5,429 bases of DNA from Bacteroidia bacterium (GCA_030054235.1 JASGCG010000129.1:1-5429), one strand, 5' to 3'. Counted from the stretch's first letter, positions 1 through 5,357 are shown. Numbers and translations are program-made. Notes: generated by a model from the sequence alone, not told the origin.

Positions 1-53
1 CATTTTTGACCCCGCAGCTTGCACGCGCGCGGCCCGAATCCGACCCTTGGTCT

Positions 54-91
54 TGGAGGGACGGAAAGGGAGCTGGAGGGACGGAAAGGGA
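54..91. repeat. Two-copy 18-base purine-rich direct repeat
   Basis: TGGAGGGACGGAAAGGGA occurs at 54-71 and again, identically, at 74-91, giving a 20-base period with a two-base GC spacer. Each unit is almost all purine and holds four short G runs (GG, GGG, GG, GGG). The period of about two helical turns would place both copies on one face of the DNA, as in an activator or repressor site, but a simple recent duplication explains it equally well. Confidence 0.8.
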
Positions 92-144
92 ATCTGCGGG
101 AAAACGGGCAGGTCCACGAAAGTGGCCCGCCGAAGGGAACGATC

Positions 145-150
145 AGGAGG
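145..150 (+). promoter_or_regulatory. Ribosome binding site that fixes the 156 start
   Basis: AGGAGG is a full-strength Shine-Dalgarno sequence five bases before the ATG at 156. It favours that ATG over the more upstream in-frame start at base 6, which has nothing similar before it. Confidence 0.8.
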
Positions 151-155
151 CTGCC

Positions 156-863
156 ATGAACGACTCAACCAACAACCACGGCAGCACTGGCACGACGCAG
201 CAGGACGCCCGAGGGCGCTTGGAGGGAGCGCCCTTGGGCGTCCGTTGCGTCACGCCACGCGGTTGGACCGCACGACTCGGGCCGCGCCCGAGCGATGTGG
301 ATGCGTTCGAAGCCTGCGCCGATGCGGACGATCCGCGACGCGCACCGGCGTGCACCGTCGAGGTGCACTGGCATGACCTCGCTGATCCCACGGAGGCCGA
401 CCACGGCGCGAGTACCGAGTGTGCCCAGGAGTCCCTGGCCAGTTGCGTATTGCGTGTGGTCGACCTTCTGCATTCATTCGCCACCACGCACGATGTCCGG
501 CTGCGCGCCGAGATCGATGCGAGTGCGCGATGCACGCCGGCCGGTCCGCTTGCCACCGTGCTCTTCAGTGCGGTGCGCCACGCGATCGAGGCGGCATCGG
601 GCCCCGCGGCTGCGAATCCGATCGAAGGCCACGAGGTCTCGGTGTGCGTGCGCGCCGATGGCCACAGCGCCTTCGTGCATGTCATGGACAACTCAGCTGA
701 CGCCCAGTCGGCCGACTCGGTGATGCTTGGACACAGCATGGGCCTGTGCCGCGGCATCGTGGAACGGCTCGGTGGAGCGCTCAGCATGCGTCAGGTGCCG
801 TTCGGCCCGGGCGCACTCATCTCGGTCAGCGTCCCCGCGGAGAACCTGCGGCGCGCCGGATGA
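156..863 (+). CDS. Degenerate histidine-kinase-type ATPase (HATPase_c-like) protein
   Basis: This 235-residue protein has no signal peptide or membrane segment, so it is probably cytoplasmic. Residues about 100-228 follow the order of a GHKL/HATPase_c domain. An N-box-like helix sits at 132-147 (LATVLFSAVRHAIEAAS), a G1-like strand at 174-182 (VHVMDNSAD), a G2-like segment at 191-207 (LGHSMGLCRGIVERLGG), and a closing strand at 217-227 (GPGALISVSVP). Several usual ligand residues are altered. The Asn of the N-box NAxEA motif is His142, the DxGxG glycines read Ser180 and Asp182, and the central Gly of GxGLGL is Ser194. There is no recognisable phospho-acceptor H-box helix, and residues 1-95 match no family I know. 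It may be a non-catalytic regulator, a partner kinase fragment or an anti-sigma-like protein. The fold call is fairly good; the function is not assigned. The gene ends at a strong terminator. Confidence 0.65.
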   Translation: MNDSTNNHGSTGTTQQDARGRLEGAPLGVRCVTPRGWTARLGPRPSDVDAFEACADADDPRRAPACTVEVHWHDLADPTEADHGASTECAQESLASCVLRVVDLLHSFATTHDVRLRAEIDASARCTPAGPLATVLFSAVRHAIEAASGPAAANPIEGHEVSVCVRADGHSAFVHVMDNSADAQSADSVMLGHSMGLCRGIVERLGGALSMRQVPFGPGALISVSVPAENLRRAG

Positions 864-877
864 GCGACGGACTTATC

Positions 878-902
878 TCCCGCGCAGTCGGTTCGCGCGG
901 GA
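878..902 (+). other. Hairpin just before the terminator
   Basis: TCCCGCGC (878-885) pairs perfectly with GCGCGGGA (895-902) around a nine-base loop. No T run follows, so it is not itself a typical intrinsic terminator. It sits 14 bases after the stop codon and 11 bases before the terminator stem. It may protect the 3' end of the mRNA or assist termination. Confidence 0.55.
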
Positions 903-913
903 CCTCCTGGTTG

Positions 914-950
914 GGGCGGGTCGCGGAGGGGCGACCCGCCCTTTTCCTTT
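914..950 (+). terminator. Intrinsic (Rho-independent) terminator
   Basis: A perfect 11-bp GC-rich stem, GGGCGGGTCGC (914-924) with GCGACCCGCCC (931-941), encloses the loop GGAGGG. It is followed at once by the T-rich tract TTTTCCTTT (942-950). It lies about 50 bases after the stop codon of the HATPase-like gene and separates that unit from the exported propeller protein. No comparable T tract is positioned for termination on the other strand. Confidence 0.9.
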
Positions 951-987
951 GGCATACTGGCCATCACGAAGACTCAGGGAATCACGC

Positions 988-1050
988 ATGTTTCGCGCAT
1001 GCCGCACGCACCAAACCGATACTCTCCCCGTAGGACCTGCATCATGCTGA
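988..1050 (+). CDS. Possible 20-codon leader ORF overlapping the next start
   Basis: An ATG at 988 is preceded by AGGGA (976-980) at a seven-base spacing, which is a better ribosome binding site than that of the large gene downstream. The frame encodes 20 residues starting MFRACRTHQ, includes three cysteines, and stops with TGA at 1048-1050. It overlaps the ATG at 1044 in the arrangement ATGCTGA, which is typical of translational coupling by termination and re-initiation. The peptide has no recognisable similarity or run of regulatory codons. The reading frame may be fortuitous, since it is very short. Confidence 0.3.
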   Translation: MFRACRTHQTDTLPVGPASC

Positions 1051-3623
1051 AGGCACGAACCATTGTCACGACCCTGAGTTCGCTCGCGATCGCCGCAGCG
1101 GCGCACGCACAGGCACCGATCGGCTGGCAGGTTGCTGCGCAATCCATCCAACCTCCAGTGGGCGTCACTGGCGAGAGTTGGGGCGCGAGCCTCGCCTTCA
1201 ACGAGGATGCCTCGCTGCTCGCGGTTGGTGCACCGAACGCGCGTTCAGGGGGAGCGAGCGGCGTCGGCAAGGTCTACATCTACGAGCGTGGTGTCGATGG
1301 CACGGGCACCGTGACATGGGATCTGGCACAAACCATCACGGCGCCGCCGTTCGAGACAGGTGATCCTGATGGTCCGTTCGTCGTCGTGGGTTTCGCCCAG
1401 TTCGGCTGCTCGGTGGCTCTCGAGAACGACACGCTCGTGGTCGGTTCTTGGGGATGGACCAGTCCTGCCGAGGCCTCCAGTTTCAGCGGCCGTGCCTTCG
1501 TGTACCAGCGATCCGGAGGAACCTTCGGCAGCATCGAGTCCGATGGCACGACCTCGTACACGATTCCCGATGCAGCGCTCCGGCCAGCCGACGTGGCGGC
1601 GCTGGACCTGTTCGGCTACGAAGTGGCCATTGACTTCGAGGCTGCCAGCGGCACGATCGTCGTGGGCAAGCAGCTCGGCGAGGGCCCGGCAGCGGAAAGC
1701 AACGCGGGCTCGGCCTACGTCTTCGAAGGCAGCGGTTCGACCTGGACCCAGGTCGCCAAGCTCACGACTGGCAGTGCCGCCGCCGCCAACGACAACTTCG
1801 GCGAGCAGATCGCCGTGCGCGAGGGAACCGTGGTCGTCGGCTGCCCCAAGCATGATGGCCCGACGGGCAGCACCAACAGCGGCACGGTCTTCGTCTTCGA
1901 GCGGCCGGGTGCGTTCGGAACGTGGGTCGCCGACACCGAACCGACCACGTCGATCCGATCCGCCGATGGCAGCTCCAACGATGCCTTCGGCGCGAGCGTC
2001 GACCTGCTGAAGGATGGCACGGGAACCCTGATCGCGATCGGCGCGCCGGGATACGACCGCGATCTGGCTGGCGATTCGTTCAACGGCAACGGCGCCGCGT
2101 ACGTCTACGCGGGCTCCGGCACGACCTGGTCGCTGGCTGAGCGCGCGTTCGCTCGAGAGTCCAATCCCAACAACGCCTTCGGCTTCTCTGTCTCGGCCGC
2201 GGGCTCCGTGAATCAGCCGAGCGTGATCGTCGGCAGCCCCGGCTATGAAGGTGGTGCAGTTGGTTCGGGTACTGGATTCAATGTGGTTGGCAGTGGCGGG
2301 ACCTACAGCCTTGCAGGCAGCGATCTCTGGGTGCCCGATTCGGCAGCCAATGGTGCGCTTGGCCGAAGCACGGCGCACCGTCGAGACATCATCGGTGCAG
2401 AGATCATCATCCGTGCAGCGCTTGGCAGCGAGTACCCCACCCAGGCGCCGCGCATCTTCGTATGGGATTTCGGCACCTCCGTGCCGGGCCCCGACTACCC
2501 AACCGACAAGCAGATCGCCGCAGGCGTGCCGCCCGAACCTGTCGCGACCGGCGCTGCTGGGTTCCCCGATGATGCCACGGGTGGTCAGCCCTCCGGCGGC
2601 GGCGTTCCCACCGGCGGTGTCGGTGGCGGGGCAACCGTCGTCATTCCGCTCACGCCGATCCAAGCCGACTTTGGCCTCGTCATCGGCACGGTCATGGTGA
2701 CCCATGGCAATCAACTGTTGGGATTCCAGACCGATGGCCGCAATGCACGCAGCAAGAGCGAAGCACAGCCCATCGGCACGATTCCCCCGGGCTGGGTCTA
2801 CCTCGCGGCGCCCGACATCAACGGTGATCGCGGCGGTGATCCGCTCTTCATCGACACCACCACCAACAAGGTCCGCGCCTGGCTGCGCGATGGCCTCACG
2901 GTGACTGGTCAGCGCGAAGTCGGCAATTGGAACAGCGATCTGCGCTACCTCACCTTCGGCAAGCTCAACGATGGCCAGACCGATGACATCGTCTGGCAAG
3001 ATGGCGACGAGGCCGTGGTGTGGTTCATCGCCGATGGCGCCATCGAGAACGAAGCCCGCATCCCGCTCGAGGGCGCGGATCCGCTCGACCCATCGACGCT
3101 CTCCGGCTGGGAAGCCACCATCACTGACATCGACACCGACAACGCCTTCGAGCTCGTCCTGCGCAAGCCCGGCGTCGGCACGTTCCTCTATCGGGTTTCC
3201 GATGATGGCACCGATCCGGTGCAGCAGGAGCTCCCCGACCAGGGCCCGGGGTTCGCTCTGCTCGGTTCGGCCGACATGGACGGCGAGAATGCCAGCGATC
3301 TCGTCTGGCACGACCTCAGCCGCGATGCCCCGTACTTCTCCTACCTGCGCGTCACGCAGGACAACCTCGGCAACGAGATCATCGTTGAGGACGGTGGTCG
3401 CGACTGGCCGCTGAGCTTCGGCGGGATCACGCCGGTCGAGGTGCGCGACCTCGATTCCAACGGCACCGGTGATTTCATCCTGCAGATCGGCAGCGATGCG
3501 ATCATCTTCCTCACCGAGATCAAGTCGACCGACAGCGGTTTCTCGTACCTGGGCACGGCGTACCGCCGCAATCTGGGCGAGGTGCCCGGCGGCGGCACGG
3601 TCCGCGGCTTCGGCGTGCGGTAA
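1044..3623 (+). CDS. Exported double beta-propeller protein (FG-GAP and VCBS-like repeats)
   Basis: This 859-residue exported protein starts with a clear signal peptide (MLKARTIVTTL...AAAAHA, cleavage near residue 22). The ATG at 1044 is chosen over the in-frame ATG at 999 because it begins exactly at the signal peptide and has TAGGA eight bases upstream. Residues about 40-480 hold about seven FG-GAP-type repeats, with FG-like turns near 44, 120, 190, 252, 315, 379 and 438. Most are followed by a strand such as LLAVGAP, LVVGS, VVVGCP or LIAIGAPGYD, suggesting a seven-bladed integrin-alpha-like propeller. A Gly/Pro-rich linker spans about 495-530. A second region (about 545-850) carries five VCBS/FG-GAP-like blades. 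Aspartate-rich loops are DINGDRGGD (591-599), DIDTDNAFE (695-703), DMDGENASD (744-752) and DLDSNGTGD (802-810), with a degenerate one near 642; these probably bind calcium. There is no C-terminal sorting tail, membrane anchor or catalytic motif. Such proteins usually serve in adhesion or surface binding; the ligand is unknown. Confidence 0.88.
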   Translation: MLKARTIVTTLSSLAIAAAAHAQAPIGWQVAAQSIQPPVGVTGESWGASLAFNEDASLLAVGAPNARSGGASGVGKVYIYERGVDGTGTVTWDLAQTITAPPFETGDPDGPFVVVGFAQFGCSVALENDTLVVGSWGWTSPAEASSFSGRAFVYQRSGGTFGSIESDGTTSYTIPDAALRPADVAALDLFGYEVAIDFEAASGTIVVGKQLGEGPAAESNAGSAYVFEGSGSTWTQVAKLTTGSAAAANDNFGEQIAVREGTVVVGCPKHDGPTGSTNSGTVFVFERPGAFGTWVADTEPTTSIRSADGSSNDAFGASVDLLKDGTGTLIAIGAPGYDRDLAGDSFNGNGAAYVYAGSGTTWSLAERAFARESNPNNAFGFSVSAAGSVNQPSVIVGSPGYEGGAVGSGTGFNVVGSGGTYSLAGSDLWVPDSAANGALGRSTAHRRDIIGAEIIIRAALGSEYPTQAPRIFVWDFGTSVPGPDYPTDKQIAAGVPPEPVATGAAGFPDDATGGQPSGGGVPTGGVGGGATVVIPLTPIQADFGLVIGTVMVTHGNQLLGFQTDGRNARSKSEAQPIGTIPPGWVYLAAPDINGDRGGDPLFIDTTTNKVRAWLRDGLTVTGQREVGNWNSDLRYLTFGKLNDGQTDDIVWQDGDEAVVWFIADGAIENEARIPLEGADPLDPSTLSGWEATITDIDTDNAFELVLRKPGVGTFLYRVSDDGTDPVQQELPDQGPGFALLGSADMDGENASDLVWHDLSRDAPYFSYLRVTQDNLGNEIIVEDGGRDWPLSFGGITPVEVRDLDSNGTGDFILQIGSDAIIFLTEIKSTDSGFSYLGTAYRRNLGEVPGGGTVRGFGVR

Positions 3624-3626
3624 GTG

Positions 3627-4616
3627 TTACGGCGCAAGCGTCTCGACGATGTTCTGGATGACCTCGTCGGTGCGCACGCCTTCCGCTTCGGCCTCGAAGT
3701 TCAGCAAGCATCGGTGCCGCAGCGCCGGCAGCGCGGCCCTGCGCAGGTCCTCGACCGTGACCTGCGGACGGCCGTCGAGCAGCGCGTGCACCTTGCCGGC
3801 CAGCACGATCGTCTGCGCGGCACGCGGGCTGGCGCCAAAGCGCAGAAAGCGGTTCACGTTGGGCGTGGCGAACTGCCCCTTGGGGTGCGTGGCCAGCACG
3901 AGCCGCACGGCGTAGTCCTGCACGCGAGGGTCGATCCGCACCGCGCGCACGAGCTTCTGGTGCATCAGGATGCCCTGCGCATCGAGCACCTTCTGGATCG
4001 GCTCCTGCGCACCGGCCGTGGTGCGGTTGAGGATCTCGGCGAGCTCTTCGCGCGAGCTGTAGCCAACCTCGAGCTTGAAGAAGAAGCGATCGAGCTGCGC
4101 CTCGGGCAGGGGGTAGGTGCCTTCCTGCTCGACGGGGTTCTGCGTGGCCATCACGAAGAAGGGCCGCTCGAGCTCATGCGTCACGCCGCCCACCGTCACG
4201 CTGCGCTCCTGCATCGCCTCGAGCAGCGATGACTGCGTCTTGGGCGTGGCGCGGTTGATTTCGTCAGCGAGCACGATCTGGCTGAAGATCGGTCCCTTGC
4301 GGAACTGGAACTCGCGGCCACGCTCGTTTTCGACCACGATCGTGGTGCCGGTCACGTCGGCCGGCATCAGGTCGGGCGTGAACTGGATGCGGCTGAACTG
4401 CAGCGTGAGCGCCTGGCTCAGGCTGCGGATGAGCAGGGTCTTGCCCAGCCCCGGCACGCCCTCGAGCAGCGCATGGCCGTTGGCGAACAGGCACGTGAGC
4501 ACGCCATCGACCACTTCACGGTGACCCACGACGGCCTTCTGGATTTCGCGGCGCGTGCGCTCGAAGTCCTCGCGGAACTTCGCCATCAGCTGCTCGGTTT
4601 GAGACATGCGGGGCAC
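3627..4616 (-). CDS. MoxR-family AAA+ ATPase
   Basis: This 329-residue cytoplasmic AAA+ ATPase has every hallmark of the MoxR family. The Walker A motif GVPGLGKT is at 53-60, Walker B IVLADEIN at 114-121, sensor 1 ATQNP at 157-161, an arginine-finger-like LDRF at 175-178, and the sensor 2 region GASPRAAQ at 261-268. The family signatures NPVEQEGTYPLPEAQLDRF and TPNVNRFLRFGASPR are also present. MoxR proteins act as chaperone-like ATPases, usually with VWA-domain partners in metal insertion, complex maturation or envelope stress. They commonly sit beside a DUF58 gene. Here no such partner exists in the window, because the gene converges on the propeller gene and diverges from the riboswitch. 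The start could be GTG at 4616, which has a weak GGGG five bases before it, or ATG at 4607 (MSQTEQLMAK), which has no Shine-Dalgarno. The family assignment is firm; the start and physiological partner are not. Confidence 0.94.
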   Translation of the reverse strand: MPRMSQTEQLMAKFREDFERTRREIQKAVVGHREVVDGVLTCLFANGHALLEGVPGLGKTLLIRSLSQALTLQFSRIQFTPDLMPADVTGTTIVVENERGREFQFRKGPIFSQIVLADEINRATPKTQSSLLEAMQERSVTVGGVTHELERPFFVMATQNPVEQEGTYPLPEAQLDRFFFKLEVGYSSREELAEILNRTTAGAQEPIQKVLDAQGILMHQKLVRAVRIDPRVQDYAVRLVLATHPKGQFATPNVNRFLRFGASPRAAQTIVLAGKVHALLDGRPQVTVEDLRRAALPALRHRCLLNFEAEAEGVRTDEVIQNIVETLAP

Positions 4617-4627
4617 TGTAGCCCCGC
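4608..4627. repeat. Inverted repeat at the moxR start
   Basis: GCGGGGC (4608-4614) and GCCCCGC (4621-4627) form a perfect 7-bp stem with the loop ACTGTA. In the moxR mRNA the hairpin would directly abut the ATG at 4607 and would hold the alternative GTG start (4616) at its loop edge. It could be an operator-like palindrome or an RNA hairpin that affects initiation. It also shows why neither start has a clear free ribosome binding site. Confidence 0.5.
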
Positions 4628-4676
4628 TCTCGGCCGGGTGACAGCACCGACGACTGCACGGCCGGGCGCTGGGGGA

Positions 4677-4780
4677 GGTGGTACGCTCGACCCGTCCCCT
4701 CCCGGCGGAGGAATGCGGTGCGAATCCGCAGCGAACGCGTCACCGTGAGCAGGCCAGCCCTGCAAGTCGGGTCGACCGCC
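4677..4780 (+). ncRNA. Cobalamin (B12) riboswitch aptamer
   Basis: The conserved core reads GGAAT (4710-4714), GCGGTGCGAATCCGC (4715-4729) and CGTCACCGTGA (4738-4748), close to the familiar cobalamin core GGAATCcGGTGcGAATCCgg...CGCCACTGTGA. The stretch AAGTCGGGTCGACCGCC (4764-4780) is a near match to the B12 box. The folding also fits. GGTGGT (4677-4682) pairs with ACCGCC (4775-4780), and CGACCCG (4688-4694) with CGGGTCG (4768-4774). CCTCC/GGAGG (4698-4702 with 4707-4711), GCGG/CCGC (4715-4718 with 4726-4729) and GCAGG/CCTGC (4749-4753 with 4759-4763) form the inner hairpins. At about 104 bases it is compact and lacks the long peripheral arm of the classic btuB type. It sits 64 bases before the start of the exported protein at 4845, which it probably represses when B12 is present. 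I see no clear promoter upstream. Confidence 0.88.
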
Positions 4781-4805
4781 GGGCCTGGGGTTCGTTGCTC
4801 GCCTT

Positions 4806-4826
4806 GCATCCGCGCGAAACGGATGC
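4806..4826 (+). promoter_or_regulatory. Expression-platform hairpin of the B12 riboswitch
   Basis: GCATCCG (4806-4812) and CGGATGC (4820-4826) form a perfect 7-bp stem with the loop CGCGAAA, seven bases before the Shine-Dalgarno sequence. It occupies the place of the regulatory P13-type hairpin of cobalamin riboswitches, whose loop kisses loop L5 of the aptamer. The loop CGCG (4813-4816) can pair with the self-complementary CGCG at 4736-4739 in the aptamer. No T tract follows, so control is probably at translation initiation rather than termination. Confidence 0.6.
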
Positions 4827-4834
4827 GCAACTTG

Positions 4835-4841
4835 AAAGGGA
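4835..4841 (+). promoter_or_regulatory. Ribosome binding site of the B12-controlled gene
   Basis: AAAGGGA is the only purine-rich site before the ATG at 4845; the GGG ends four bases before the start codon. It lies directly after the expression-platform hairpin, so kissing or stacking of that hairpin could limit ribosome access. AGGGA can also pair with TCCCT at 4854-4858 inside the coding region, a possible second way to mask it. Confidence 0.6.
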
Positions 4842-4844
4842 CCC

Positions 4845-5357
4845 ATGCGTCCTTCCCTCCTTGCCTCGGCCACGCTGGCCGTGGCCTGCCTCGCATCGTC
4901 GTCCTCAGCAGCCATCATCGCCACCTACTCGATCGGTTCAGGCTCGAGCACCAGCTCGGTCCAGATCGATTTCGCGAGCGGCAACGGCTACCTCTTCAAC
5001 GTCAGCTGGGACCAGCCCATGAACGGCTACCAGTTGCTGCAGTACATCGATGCCGAGCTCGGCGCTGTCTCGCACACGGCACAGGTCTTCTCGTTCGGTG
5101 TCTTCGTGACCGGCATCGGCGTGGGCAACGATCTCGAGTACGGCGAGGGCGACCTGTGGCCCATCGAGAACTACTGGCACTACTGGACGCAGGACACTGG
5201 CTCGTGGGAGCAGGCCATGGTCGGCGCGAGCGATCGCACGATCTTCAACGGCTCGTTCGACGCGTGGGTCTTCGGCAGCTCCGCGGCGCCGCAGTCCGTG
5301 CCCGCGCCCGGAGCCCTCGCGCTCCTCGTGCTTGGCCTTCGTTCACGCCGCCGCTGA
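4845..5357 (+). CDS. B12-riboswitch-controlled exported protein, possible transcobalamin-like (DUF4430-like) fold
   Basis: This 170-residue protein begins with a signal peptide (MRPSLLASATLAVACLASSSSAA, cleavage near residue 23). It ends with a PEP-CTERM-like tail, VPAPGALALLVLGLRSRRR (152-170), made of a VPAPG motif, a hydrophobic stretch and arginines, so it is probably exported and held at the cell surface or processed there. The middle (about 38-145) contains GYQLLQYID (61-69), FSFGVFVTGIGVGND (82-96), YWHYW (110-114) and VGASDRTIFNGSFDAWVFG (126-144). This order recalls DUF4430/transcobalamin-like beta domains: a TVLDAL-type helix, a yVtsInGi strand, an aromatic WxYYvNG strand, and a final GA...GD..W.Y segment. 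The mature part has no cysteine and is rich in Trp and Tyr. A cobalamin riboswitch lies directly upstream. Binding or scavenging of cobalamin is therefore proposed, but the domain match is remote and made by eye. It could also be another B12-regulated surface protein. Cys15 could form a poor lipobox (AVAC), but I favour ordinary cleavage. Confidence 0.8.
   Translation: MRPSLLASATLAVACLASSSSAAIIATYSIGSGSSTSSVQIDFASGNGYLFNVSWDQPMNGYQLLQYIDAELGAVSHTAQVFSFGVFVTGIGVGNDLEYGEGDLWPIENYWHYWTQDTGSWEQAMVGASDRTIFNGSFDAWVFGSSAAPQSVPAPGALALLVLGLRSRRR

Larger units (their letters stand above)
1..155. other. Leader region upstream of the HATPase-like gene
   Basis: No convincing gene lies here. The downstream reading frame stays open from base 6, but the extra 50 residues it would add are low in complexity, partly encoded by a direct repeat, and have no ribosome binding site. 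The stretch ends in a strong AGGAGG at 145-150. I see no clear -35/-10 promoter pair. The only distinct structure is the tandem repeat at 54-91, listed separately. Confidence 0.5.

Noticed and set aside
6..155. N-terminal extension of the HATPase-like protein to base 6
   Set aside because: The added residues include the translated direct repeat and are otherwise low in complexity. The AGGAGG at 145-150 clearly serves the ATG at 156.
951..958. GGCATACT as a -10 promoter box for the propeller gene
   Set aside because: A -35 at the right distance would fall inside the terminator stem and shows no match, so I cannot support it.
999..1043. Longer start for the propeller protein at ATG 999
   Set aside because: It would place 15 charged and polar residues before a complete signal peptide and has no ribosome binding site.
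1245..3311. 688-codon open frame on the minus strand inside the propeller gene
   Set aside because: It lies fully antisense to a clear exported repeat protein. Its translation is low in complexity and has no family motif. Long antisense frames are expected in GC-rich DNA.
3624..4232. 202-codon open frame on the plus strand across moxR
   Set aside because: It is antisense to unmistakable MoxR motifs, and its translation is rich in Arg and Leu with no recognisable domain.
4638..4687. GTGACA (4638-4643) or TACGCT (4682-4687) as promoter elements for the riboswitch transcript
   Set aside because: Neither has a matching partner at 16-18 bases, and the second lies within the aptamer.
4845..4892. 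Lipoprotein signal (Cys15) in the B12-controlled protein
   Set aside because: The residues before the cysteine (AVA) are a poor lipobox, and a standard signal peptidase I site (SSSAA) follows.
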